Assembly (NCBI GenBank): GCA_947428835.1
Contig: CANENE010000004.1
Location: 88,298-152,297, forward strand
Source: an uncultured bacterium
GTDB lineage: Bacteria > Cyanobacteriota > Vampirovibrionia > Gastranaerophilales > Gastranaerophilaceae
Length of the DNA: 64,000 bases
Direction of reading: 5' to 3'
A program made the position numbers and the translations under genes. Positions 43,325 to 52,232 of the stretch are shown here, piece after piece; positions within the stretch are counted from its first letter, which is position 1, and each line of letters begins with the position of its first letter. Below the pieces are notes generated by a model. It worked only from the letters and a program-made list of their open reading frames with translations. It did no database searches and had not been told where the DNA came from.

Positions 43325-44645
43325 ATTCGCTTTCTATTATGCATTCGCTTTGAGCAGTTTGAATAAAGTTTTTTGACATAAAATTGATGGCATAAATTGC
43401 CATCATTGCGCAGTCAGCGTAATCAGGGCTTTGTGCGTGTAATTTTCTGATTTCTTTTTTATCTTGTATTGCAATTAGACCGTTTGGTTTGTAGATTTTT
43501 TTAAGGTATTCAAGTTGGCGAGCCGTATTTTTGTCTGTAAGTTTCAGATAACCGTTTTCCAGGTATTTTGCAAATGCAAGATATCCGTCTGCTCTGGCGT
43601 TTAGTGCATATTTAGTTATTGCTTTACTTGCTCCTTTGAATGCTATTGCACTATTTATGACTTTTTGAATGCTGACCCATATAGGATACCCCAGGCCATC
43701 GGCGTCTATAATTAGTACTTTGGCTTCCCACATTCCAAAGAGATTAATGATTTTGCCTTTTGTGATATCCGTGTCTGCTTCTTGCCAGCTTATGGTTTCT
43801 TTTTCGAGCCAAATATTTTGATTTTCTTTTATAAAAAGCTTTGCAACGCACATGTCGCCTCCCGAGGCGGATAAATCCACGCTCATAACAGCACCTTGAT
43901 TGAATTGTATTTCTTTTTCATATTTTAGATTTAAGGCTTTGTCAATAGCACTTGAAGTAACCAAAAATTCGTTGTTGTTTGTCATAGGAAGCCCAAGCCA
44001 AATGTGGTTGTAGTCATTTATGTTTGCTTCTTTTGAAATTTTTGCTTCGTGGATAATTTTTTCATCTACAAAGGGATTATCAAAATAACAAATATTTATG
44101 TGTAGACAATCTTTTCTTCCTGCGCAAAAATTATACACGGCATCAAATCTTGTATAACGGTTCATTGTGAAGATAATAACCGAATTTTTCTTTCTTATGG
44201 TTGGGACTATGATATCAAGAGTTGTTTTGGTGATTGATTGTGCTTCATCTATCCAAAGAATATCAATACCTTCAAGCCCCTTTATATTAACAGAGCCTCT
44301 TTCTCTAAAACCTTTAAAAAATACTTTAGAGCCTGTTTTTTTGTTTGTAAGGTTGTCTCTTTTGATGTCATAGTCCAGGTTGTATTTTTCAATTAAATCT
44401 AAAAATACAGTTTTAACTGATTCTTCTATAGAATTTTGTATTTCTCTTCCGCAGCAAATTCTAACGTGCCGCATTTCCATTATGTATAAAAGCAGCCTTG
44501 CAGTGCTTTGCGTTTTCCCGGATGCTCTGCCGCCTTCCAGAAGAAAGTATGAATAATTATTGAAGTTTAGTATAAAGGGGATGAGTTTTGGTGGTATATT
44601 TAAAATTTCAGGCAGAATAATATCTTTAATCAAATCTCTTTGCAA
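43308..44645 (-). CDS. Terminase large subunit
   Basis: 445 residues of the PBSX/Terminase_3 type DNA-packaging motor. ATPase: Walker A GGRASGKT (residues 38-45), Walker B DILWIDEAQ (Asp133, Glu134), coupling motif IIFTMN. Nuclease: SVDLSASGGD, VLIIDADGLGYP and the C-terminal PDYADCAMMAIYA with the expected acidic residues. All motifs are intact, so packaging function is plausible. It overlaps the small-subunit-like gene by 16 bp upstream. Confidence 0.93.
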   Translation of the reverse strand: MQRDLIKDIILPEILNIPPKLIPFILNFNNYSYFLLEGGRASGKTQSTARLLLYIMEMRHVRICCGREIQNSIEESVKTVFLDLIEKYNLDYDIKRDNLTNKKTGSKVFFKGFRERGSVNIKGLEGIDILWIDEAQSITKTTLDIIVPTIRKKNSVIIFTMNRYTRFDAVYNFCAGRKDCLHINICYFDNPFVDEKIIHEAKISKEANINDYNHIWLGLPMTNNNEFLVTSSAIDKALNLKYEKEIQFNQGAVMSVDLSASGGDMCVAKLFIKENQNIWLEKETISWQEADTDITKGKIINLFGMWEAKVLIIDADGLGYPIWVSIQKVINSAIAFKGASKAITKYALNARADGYLAFAKYLENGYLKLTDKNTARQLEYLKKIYKPNGLIAIQDKKEIRKLHAQSPDYADCAMMAIYAINFMSKNFIQTAQSECIIESEFEPFE

Positions 44646-44911
44646 TTTTCACCAATGTTTAGTTTTAGTTGAATTCCATCGATTTTAACTTCACCCATCT
44701 GAACAACAGTGCTTGCGCTTTTGTTGTTATTTAGGTTGGATATAATTTTGCTTTTAGCTTCAACGGCTTTTATAGCGCTTGAAATATTGGGATTTCCGTT
44801 TTTGTCAAAACAATTAAGTGCGATATTTTTTAGTTCATCAAGTTCTTCTATAATATCTAATAGGGATGGCGGGGATGATTTTTTGGTTTTGTTTTCAAGT
44901 TCTTTCATCAA
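44630..44911 (-). CDS. Probable terminase small subunit
   Basis: 93 residues, directly upstream of and overlapping the large terminase. The middle, LKNIALNCFDKNGNPNISSA followed by IKAVEAKSKIISNL, resembles the helical C-terminal part of small terminase subunits. No clear helix-turn-helix for DNA binding is seen, so the identification rests on position and this resemblance. Confidence 0.6.
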   Translation of the reverse strand: MMKELENKTKKSSPPSLLDIIEELDELKNIALNCFDKNGNPNISSAIKAVEAKSKIISNLNNNKSASTVVQMGEVKIDGIQLKLNIGENCKEI

Positions 44912-45284
44912 TTATTTTTTTAACCAAAACTTTATTGCCAAAAAAATCGCAGGCATATTGTTTTGTGCCAATTACTTTACCATTTTTATATATTTCAAGG
45001 TTTTTCCCGTAGATAAACCCCGATGGCATCTTGTATTTGTTTTTAAAGCCAAGCATTGTGTAATTTATATCTTTTTTAACGCGTTGTTTTATTCGATGGG
45101 CTCCCATTGAATAGTAGTATTTTTCAAAAGCTTCGTTACTTTGTTGATTAACTGAAGTATATAGAGCCATTTCTTTGTTGCAAATCGGGCATTTTGCAAG
45201 GTAGAGTTTTCTTTTGGTTTCATTTTCGTTATCTAAAAGAAACCATATATCTTCTGCTTGAAATACGCTGTTACAATGGCGCAC
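44895..45284 (-). CDS. Phage protein with CPxC zinc-ribbon-like motif
   Basis: 129 residues. LAKCPICNKEMALY provides a CxxC pair and the rest is basic (HRIKQRVKKD, GKVIGTKQY). It begins the minus-strand phage operon as seen here and overlaps the terminase small subunit by 17 bp. Possible DNA- or RNA-binding function; no family recognised. No phage gene lies to its right before tRNA-His. Confidence 0.65.
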   Translation of the reverse strand: MRHCNSVFQAEDIWFLLDNENETKRKLYLAKCPICNKEMALYTSVNQQSNEAFEKYYYSMGAHRIKQRVKKDINYTMLGFKNKYKMPSGFIYGKNLEIYKNGKVIGTKQYACDFFGNKVLVKKIIDERT

Positions 45285-45443
45285 AGCTATCCTCCTTTTG
45301 TTTCGTCAGCCTCGTTTCTCAATCTAAATGATGATACAAATTTGAATTGTCCGAAATCTTTTATCAAGATAACACATTTTTTGTAAAAACTCTCGTTTTT
45401 TGGGAATTTTTTGTAAGGTCTTACAAACTTTTTGGCATTTTTG

Positions 45444-45472
45444 TTGAAATTCTTTTTTGTTTGGATTATAAT
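45444..45472 (+). promoter_or_regulatory. tRNA-His promoter
   Basis: TTGAAA (45444-45449), 17-nt spacer, TATAAT (45467-45472), 29 bases before the tRNA. Confidence 0.75.
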
Positions 45473-45501
45473 GATTTGGCTGATTTATAGCCTAAGTTTA
45501 C

Positions 45502-45578
45502 GGCGGATATCGTCAAGTGGTTAAGACCTCGGATTGTGGTTCCGATATGCGTGGGTTCGAGTCCCACTATCCGCCCCA
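45502..45578 (+). tRNA. tRNA-His(GUG), CCA encoded
   Basis: GCGGATA acceptor pairs with TATCCGC; the extra 5' G (45502) pairs with C at 45575, the histidine tRNA hallmark. Anticodon loop ATTGTGG gives GUG. The genome encodes CCA at 45576-45578. Confidence 0.95.
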
Positions 45579-45592
45579 TATTTTTAAAAAAA

Positions 45593-45615
45593 AGAAGACC
45601 CTTTGGGGTCTTTTT
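45593..45615 (+). terminator. Terminator after tRNA-His
   Basis: AAGACCC-TTT-GGGGTCTT stem followed by TTTTTG, about 15 bases after the tRNA end. Confidence 0.85.
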
Positions 45616-45639
45616 GTTTGGGATTCTTCGCCCAATCAT

Positions 45640-45844
45640 TTTGTGAAACAAAATGAGGGTTTTTCCTTCTCCTTGAAAGCAAGGTGTCTTGCTTTCCTGT
45701 CAGCAGAGTCACTATCCGGCCCATATAAACAAATTGTCTCTGCGGAGGCTTTTTTGTTAAGAATGATATGGGTTTTGAGGGTTTAAACTTTTGAACTGAC
45801 AGCTAAAAATTGCTTATATTGCAATGTCAAAAATTTAATTATAT
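45640..45844. other. Non-coding scar with hairpins and near-copy of the tRNA-His 3' end
   Basis: Contains perfect hairpins CATTTTGT-GAA-ACAAAATG and GAAAGCAAG-GTGT-CTTGCTTTC (45675-45696). It also holds GAGTCACTATCCGGCCCATAT (45706-45726), nearly the same as the tRNA-His 3' end GAGTCCCACTATCCGCCCC and the bases after it. It looks like the trace of an element that once used the tRNA as attachment site. No gene is supported here. Confidence 0.4.
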
Positions 45845-46678
45845 TCAGTCAGCCGCTTTTATATCCGTACAATATACTGATATATCGTTATTATCTTTAT
45901 TCCAGGCATAACTGCTACATATTGTTTTCCGCGACATATAATCTTTTGAAGGCAAATAACATTGTACTTTAACAGCGTATGAATTGTGTAATTTTCTTTC
46001 TTGGTTATGAATAGGGTACGTATATATTTCACGTTCATTATCGGATAACCTTCTTGTTATTTCTATGTGTGTTTGCGAAAAATTTGGAAAATAATAGCAA
46101 AAGCCGGGTCTATCATCCGTTTCGGGGATTGTTATATAATCGCCGGAATATTCTTTTGTATGAAGCGTGCCTTTAATTCCGTCAAATTCTATATCTATGC
46201 TTTGATATGGCTTATTTATACGAGCGTCACCATTTGGTCTTTCTTTGTTTGCCTGATCTACAAACTTAATAAATTTTTCACTTTCAATAAAGTCAGATAT
46301 AAATGCAATATCATTTATTATATTGGCTGTTTGTCTGTTGATTTGTTCTTTATATTTATCACCTTTGTTAAATCTTGTGTCTAATATTTTCGCAACTAAT
46401 TGAAAATCCTCGTTATCTTTCATTTCTTGCGTTGCAGAAAGATTTGAGCGTATTTTACTAAATTCATTTTCAATGCTTATGCCGTTCTTTTTGGCAAGCA
46501 TTGTAGCTGTGTTAATTAAACCAAGCATTTCAAGCCCGGTATTTAAAGATAACGCTTCATCAACAGCAGCAACAGCCTTGCTGCTGTTATCTTTTTCTGC
46601 ATTAGGAGGGCAAAAAAATCGGGCATCGCCAAAATTTACACATCTGTACCCGCCTATGTTTATTGAAGTTATATTCAT
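45845..46678 (-). CDS. Uncharacterised 277-residue protein
   Basis: Starts MNITSINIGGYRCVNFGDARF with a ribosome-binding site (AGAGGGAGAAAAT). An Ala-rich helix near residue 35 (SKAVAAVDEALSLNTGLEMLGL) is followed by mixed alpha/beta sequence with GFCYYFPNFSQTHIEITRRL and a Cys-Ser-Tyr rich tail. There is no signal peptide. It lies alone between the tRNA-His scar and the phage/MFS chimera and could be phage cargo or a host gene. I do not recognise it. Confidence 0.65.
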   Translation of the reverse strand: MNITSINIGGYRCVNFGDARFFCPPNAEKDNSSKAVAAVDEALSLNTGLEMLGLINTATMLAKKNGISIENEFSKIRSNLSATQEMKDNEDFQLVAKILDTRFNKGDKYKEQINRQTANIINDIAFISDFIESEKFIKFVDQANKERPNGDARINKPYQSIDIEFDGIKGTLHTKEYSGDYITIPETDDRPGFCYYFPNFSQTHIEITRRLSDNEREIYTYPIHNQERKLHNSYAVKVQCYLPSKDYMSRKTICSSYAWNKDNNDISVYCTDIKAAD

Positions 46679-46859
46679 ATTTTCTCCCTCTTAAGTTATC
46701 TGATATACATATAAAATACTAAAAAAATGTTTTTTGCTGTTTGATTTTGAAATATTTCATTTTCTCAATTGTTTTAGTTTTATGTAAACATCACTGAGTA
46801 AAATTACCGGGAATTTCTTAGAAAGAAAGTCTTGTAATGTCGGTATTCTACAGCTAAAA

Positions 46860-48533
46860 CTACTTTTCATCAATATTATTTTTCATCAAAAATGGCAGAG
46901 GAGTTAATATAAATGCCATTAGGGCAACTATTGCAAAAGCGTCAACATATGCCATTAAAGTGGATTGAGCGACCATTTGCTTATATACATAGGCATTTGC
47001 TTTATTTTGAGCAAATGTACCTGAGGCGCCAACAGAAAAAGTGTGTATTAAAGATGCCATTTTATTTTGGTATACAAGACTATAATTTGAAAGATTATCC
47101 ACAAGATAATTTTGATGCATTTGACTGTGTCTTGCAACAATTGTAGATGACATTGAAACAACAATGGCAACTCCTACGGTCTTGCAGAAATTGTGCAGGC
47201 TTGCCCCATCTGCCAAGTATTCTTTGGGCAGCGTTCCAAGTGCAAGAGCGGAGATTGGAATAAAAGTTAAAATTACTCCTATACCAAGCAAAATATTTGG
47301 AATGGTTACATAAATAAAAGGTACCGAAAGATTGACATTTGTATACATAAAAGTTGAAAAACCTAAAAATAAAAATCCAATCGAAATTAAAAGCCTGCTA
47401 TCATATACTTTCATCAGATGCGGAATTGCGAAAAGCATCAAAACACAAGAAACTACTCTTGGTGCAAGTGTGTAGCCGCTTAGAAGAGCAGTGTAGCCTA
47501 TAACATTTTGTAAAAACTGTGGTACAAGATACATTGTTGTAAATACAACCATGGAAACAACAGTTATTATAATTGTTCCAACTAGGAAATTTCTGTCTTT
47601 AAAAAGCCGAATTTTCATAAAAGAATTTTTATTTTCGATTTCCCACACAATAAGAAATGACAGAACAACAAGTGAAAAGCCGCTTAACCAGCATATCCAA
47701 GTGCTATCAAACCAGTTATATTGCTGACCTTTATCTAAGACAATCTGCATTATGCAATGGCAATAAGGCTCTTGTCCAGGGAAAATATAAACATTTTTAT
47801 TTTTTTCAGAAGGGGCGCCTTTATCAATATCAAATATTTGACCGTTTAAAATATATTTATGATATTTTCTGGGGTCACGGCTTCCACCTGAATGTAGCCA
47901 TTTGAATTTTCTTGCTCCGTTTTCTTGAAAATTTCTAAGATTAATTGTATTATGTGCTTTTCTTGTTTGGTCTTGGGCTATAAGCTGCGCACGTCTTAGG
48001 GTTTTTACACCATAAGTTTTCAAAGTTGAAACAAGATATTTAATCCCCTCGCCATTTTCAATTGAGCGAGCAACTGCACCTGTGATTTGTTTAAAGTATT
48101 CTTCGGGAATTGATTTAATCAAAGATACATTTTCAAATAGAAGGGCTTTAATTACTTCTTCTTTTTCAGGACTTATGATGGAACCGGATAAAGTAAACCC
48201 ATCTGCCCCATCTCCAAGCATAGCTTTAATGGCAGAAAGAAACTGTCTGGTTGCAAAACTATTTGTTTTTTTAAGAAGACCTGAAACTATTTTCTTTGAT
48301 TCTTTTGAAAACTTATCATAGTATTTTTTACTCAATTCATTTAACGCTATGCGAGCTTGAGATGATATACTTTCATCAAGAGTTATTTGAAAATGCAAAT
48401 CTTTATAGATATTCCCAAGCCTTGAATTGCATTCTTTATACATTTCTTTTACAAGAGCTTGGAGTTTTTTAACATACCAAGATTTTATACCTGCATTAGG
48501 ATACAGGGGTTTTGAAATTAGCTGGCGCTTCAT
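46860..48533 (-). pseudogene. Chimera: phage minor head protein fused in frame to half an efflux pump
   Basis: A single open frame of 557 codons from two unrelated genes. Residues 1 to about 265 are a phage MuF/SPP1 gp7-like minor head protein (RRAQLIAQDQTRKAHNTIN, GARKFKWLHSGGSRDPRKYH, then the CHCxM end motif in YCHCIMQ). From about residue 266 the sequence becomes the C-terminal half of a DHA2-type (EmrB-like) transporter: LDKGQQYNWFDSTW, then seven hydrophobic helices and GTLPKEYLADGASLHNF. The junction lies near 47741. No function of either parent is likely; half a transporter cannot work alone. Annotated as a pseudogene although the frame is open. Confidence 0.85.
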
Positions 48534-48610
48534 AAAGTTTCACAAAAAGTTTAATTTCTCAATTAAAATGCTATACTATCTTTAGTTGTAAGATGTTTTA
48601 AGGAAGATTT

Positions 48611-48910
48611 ATGATAGATATGCCACCGGATATGCCACCTGTTCCACCTGCCGTGGTTAGGTTTGCCAATGAAAAACAAATGACAAATCTTAAACAGCAT
48701 ATTGAGTGGAACTACTATCAACAAAATTTTGGATATTTTCATGGTTACAGAGTGTATCCTGTTCAGCGCAAAGATGGCAAGGGCAAAAATATGATATTAT
48801 ACAAAGATATCAACTACTGCCTAAAGACCAAACCAAAGAATGCTTGCAAAGAAGATATCCGATTTGCTACTCCGGATGAAATAAAAGAAATAATCCATGT
48901 ATATCTTTAG
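48611..48910 (+). CDS. 99-residue protein, candidate partner of the papain-fold toxin
   Basis: ATG after TAAGGAAGATTT. Pro-rich start (MPPDMPPVPPAVVRF), then a mixed region with FGYFHGYRVYPVQRKDGKGK and a C-terminal RFATPDEIKEIIHVYL. No signal peptide or membrane helix. It lies on the opposite strand to the phage fragment, between the portal-toxin gene and the minor-head part, and its last 4 bases overlap the end of the toxin gene. A TATACT lies at 48572. Position and size suggest an immunity protein or antitoxin, but this is inference. Confidence 0.6.
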   Translation: MIDMPPDMPPVPPAVVRFANEKQMTNLKQHIEWNYYQQNFGYFHGYRVYPVQRKDGKGKNMILYKDINYCLKTKPKNACKEDIRFATPDEIKEIIHVYL

Positions 48911-50013
48911 GTGTGTGGTTTTGATATTTTATTTAGCATTGGAATATTCAAGTCTTTATCATCTATTCTGAACAATTCCGGTGGATTTATAATATCGAGC
49001 CCATCGCCACCGTAGAAAAAGTCTACATTTTTAAGATAAAGTTCATCAAAAGTTTCTGCTGTTTGTGGGTCATAAAATGTAAGGTTGCCAAAAATATCTT
49101 TTGTAACTACAACAATATGACCGGAACTTTCATCATCTTTTGTTTTAAATGCAAACGCCCATCTTTGACCGGGTTTGATATTTTCCTTAAGCCAATCTTG
49201 GCAACCTGTAAGTGTTGTACTTGGACAAGTTTTTACGTCCGGATAGGCAGCAGTCTTTTCATCAAGATATGCAAGCTTAGGATCTAAAGCAAGCATACGC
49301 ATAAATTTATTATTCGTATCTCGATTAAGGGCTTCTATATTATAGCCTTGCAATCTTGCTTCAAAAACAGCAACACAGGACTGGCAATTAGCTTGATAGC
49401 CTCCACCCATTTTGAACTGTGGATTTGTATGTTTGAGGGCTTGTTTCAGCGGCATTGGCTTTCCTTTTGTAACTCCTGCAATTTTAGGATATGAAGATTT
49501 TTGACTATTTAAAGATGAGCTATTTCCTGTCGAGAATTTTCCGTCTTTGTCTCTGGGATGGTCTGATTCTCTAAAATCGTTTTCATCGTTCGAGAAAGGG
49601 GTTTGCTCGTTTAAGCTACCTCCGTTTTTACCGGTTTTTTCTTCATCTTCGAAATTGAAGTCTTCTTCGCTTTGCATTTCTTCAGACAATGTGCTATAGC
49701 CAGAGGTTGAGTCTTGTCTTAGGATATCTCGGACTTCTTCTGCTGAAAGTACACCTGAATTGATATAATTAGAATCGGTTCTGGAATTAATTTCTCGAAT
49801 TTCGGCACGTTCTTTTTCTGTTGGAGTATCTATATCATCATATTTGCAATCAAAGCTATAAACTTTATTATATTTGGATTTAGCCAGAAGTCGATAATGG
49901 AAATTCAATATGGGGCAAAAACAGATATAAAACAAAAAGCCAAAAAGGGGCTTTGGAAATGATGCATGAGCAAGAACGCGCAACTTACATTTCTTTAACT
50001 TCCGATTTTGCAA
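48907..50013 (-). pseudogene. Phage portal C-terminus fused to papain-fold toxin-like domain (5' truncated)
   Basis: 368 codons from a non-native start. Residues 1 to about 48 are antisense to the tolC fragment. Residues 50-115 match the end of DUF1073-type portal proteins (DDIDTPTEKERAEI, then INSGVLSAEEVRDIL). After an acidic linker with HPRDKDGKFSTG, residues 195-335 form a papain-fold toxin-1/glutamine-deamidase-like domain: NPQFKMGGGYQANCQSCVAV (Cys213 in the second position), SGHIVVV (His299) and FYDPQT (Asp315, Gln317). All triad residues are present. The portal N-terminus is missing, so the gene is truncated as a portal, though the toxin domain is whole. Confidence 0.75.
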
Positions 50014-50896
50014 GTGTTTATTTTAATTTAATCAAAGCCGATAAATTAATAGACATTCAAAATGACCTTATTAAAACCCGGCAGGAAATTTTATCTAAAA
50101 CAACGGATAAATATAAAGCGGGACTTTGTCCTATAACAGAACTTTTAGCTCACGAAAAAATACTTACAAGTCTAAAAGAAGAATATAATCTCCATCTCCA
50201 AACAAGAGAAGTTTTAATAAGTAGTATAAGAGCATATTTATCTTCAACAGCGGATAACATTAAAAGGAATACTTTTGAAAAAGTAATTTTACCAAAACTA
50301 TATCAAATGAATTTTCAACCCGGGTTATAGAAATGAGACCTGATTATAAGGAACAGGAAGCAAATTTAAAGCGTATCGGATTTGATATAAAAGTTGCAAA
50401 AAAGGAATTTTTACCAACTTTTACTATATTTGGGCAAGTCGGGCTAAACGCTTATCATTTAAGTTCTCTATTTAATCCTGCTTCGCAATTTTTTAATGCC
50501 GGTATTGCCCCAAATTGGGATTTGTTTTCAGGGGGTAGAAAAAAAGCATTTTTAAAATTTAATCAATACCGATACGAGCAGGCATTAAATGATTATCAGA
50601 ATGCTTTTCTAATTGGTGTAAAAGAAATTAATAATAGTCTTGTTGACTACAAAACAGCTGTTAAAAATTTGGATGAAACTCAAAAAAGAGTTGAAACGGA
50701 AAATAAAATCTATAGCCTTGTAAAAGATAAAAACCAAATAGGCTCATCAAGCAATCTTGATGTTTTATTTGCAAAAGAAGCATATTTGCTTACATATAAA
50801 GAAAACGTTTCAAATAAAATTAATGTCATAATTTCAACTATTGGATTATATAAAGCAGCAGGTGGCATAGATTTATGTGATATTGAAAAAATCTAG
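49884..50896 (+). pseudogene. 5'-truncated and frameshifted TolC-family channel gene
   Basis: The reading is open from 49884 after a TAG, with EMMHEQERATYISL, then VYFNLIKADKLIDIQNDLIK typical of the periplasmic helices, to a break at about 50330. It resumes in another frame with EMRPDYKEQEANLKRIGFD, FLPTFTIFGQVG and PNWDLFSGGRKKAFLKFN. Signal peptide and first half are missing because the phage fragment abuts at about 49870. At least two lesions make it non-functional. It probably once served the DHA2-type pump whose half remains at 46860-47740. Confidence 0.88.
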
Positions 50897-50903
50897 CAAA
50901 AGC

Positions 50904-52145
50904 CTATTGTTTAATCATATCAAGAATAAATCTAAAATTATTTTTGCTCAACCCTTCGGTTTTTTGTGTCATGAAATTTAGTTTTTCATTTATGCCATAG
51001 ATATCATCACATGAATCAATGCATTCTGTGACGTTTCTTTTTAGTGTTTCCGTATCTTTATTGTTTAATGTCGGGATTGAATTTTTCCAAAATTCGTATA
51101 TTTGCCTTCTTAGGCCTTTTTTTGTGGCCCCTTGTGCTTCTTCAAGTTTTAAGATATTTTTCATAGGAAGAGCAAATAGCGAGGTTTCAAATTGAAGTTT
51201 GCTGCCTTCATAACCTCTTATGTTTAAGTCATCTCTATATGGGGTAAATACTAAGGAATTGTCGCCTTTTTTCAATCCTGTTGAGATATAGCCTTGTTCC
51301 TGCATTGCTGTATTAGATATGAATTTACTTATACCATTTCCCATATCTTCAATTATTATAAAGCCATTTTTTTCTAAATCCATATTTTTGAAAATTGGGT
51401 ATAAATTAAATTCACCCGTTCTGTTTGGAAAAACATAATGTCTTTGTTTTGGATTATCTTGTGTAATTTCTAAAAGAAGCTGTCCTTGAGGCTTAAAATA
51501 TCTGACTGCCTTTTCTTTACCTTTTTGTAAAATATTTCCTTCTAAATCTTTTATGATATTGGTTGTTGTTCTTTGTTCGCCATTTCGCCAGGTTTCAATA
51601 ACATTATGTATAAGTCCGTTTTTTGTATCTTTTAAGTGATAGTGTTTTTTGAATGCGTCCTGAGGCAAATATGTTGTAAGGCAGCGTTCAGGATTGACTC
51701 CTTTGTATATAAATAGTGAATTTACGGCATTTCCTTTTATATCATATGCCTCTATTTGTTTTCCGTTGTATGTGTTGGTAAATATTTTATGATAGAAACC
51801 ATCAAATGATGTTCTTAACGACCCATCTTGGTACCTTTCCGTTATTCTATTACCATTTTGACCAATTTTGCTTATATATCCGCTAAAGCCTTCGCCATTC
51901 GGTTCGCAAAATAAACCGTCAAGTATTTCTGTTGCTTTGACTTCAATTCCTTTATCGTTTATGCATTGAAAAGTCCTTGTGGTGTCTATTGCTGCAAAAT
52001 CTTCCATTGTCTTAAGCGTTGCAATTTTGCTTGCATCTGTAATTTGAGCTGCTTTTTTAGCGGCAGATGGTGCGGCTTTTTTGCTTGTTGTTATTGTTTG
52101 GCACAATACAGCGCCCAGACTTTTCCCTATTTTACTTATGTTCAT
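50904..52145 (-). CDS. Uncharacterised 413-residue protein
   Basis: The N-terminus (about 1-45) is Ala/Lys/Ser-rich (SKKAAPSAAKKAAQITDASK) and may act as a targeting or linker segment. Residues 60-290 contain repeated beta-type phrases with the look of YD/MORN-like or toxin-antigen repeats: NRITERYQDGSLRTSF, THTYNGKQIEAYD-like, NVIETWRNGEQRTTTNI. The C-terminus is helical. No catalytic motif is seen. The gene lies between the broken tolC and murE and ends 8 bp from tolC. Possibly surface-exposed; family unknown. Confidence 0.65.
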   Translation of the reverse strand: MNISKIGKSLGAVLCQTITTSKKAAPSAAKKAAQITDASKIATLKTMEDFAAIDTTRTFQCINDKGIEVKATEILDGLFCEPNGEGFSGYISKIGQNGNRITERYQDGSLRTSFDGFYHKIFTNTYNGKQIEAYDIKGNAVNSLFIYKGVNPERCLTTYLPQDAFKKHYHLKDTKNGLIHNVIETWRNGEQRTTTNIIKDLEGNILQKGKEKAVRYFKPQGQLLLEITQDNPKQRHYVFPNRTGEFNLYPIFKNMDLEKNGFIIIEDMGNGISKFISNTAMQEQGYISTGLKKGDNSLVFTPYRDDLNIRGYEGSKLQFETSLFALPMKNILKLEEAQGATKKGLRRQIYEFWKNSIPTLNNKDTETLKRNVTECIDSCDDIYGINEKLNFMTQKTEGLSKNNFRFILDMIKQ

Positions 52146-52232
52146 TTAAATTACCTGCAAAATTATTACAATTATATTTTGATTGCTATACTATAATGCT
52201 TGTAAAATAATTTTTTTGCCTGCAATTTTAAA

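Noticed and set aside
45466..45786. Frames on both strands across tRNA-His
   Set aside because: They translate the tRNA gene and the hairpin-rich scar; no ribosome-binding site or conserved protein features.
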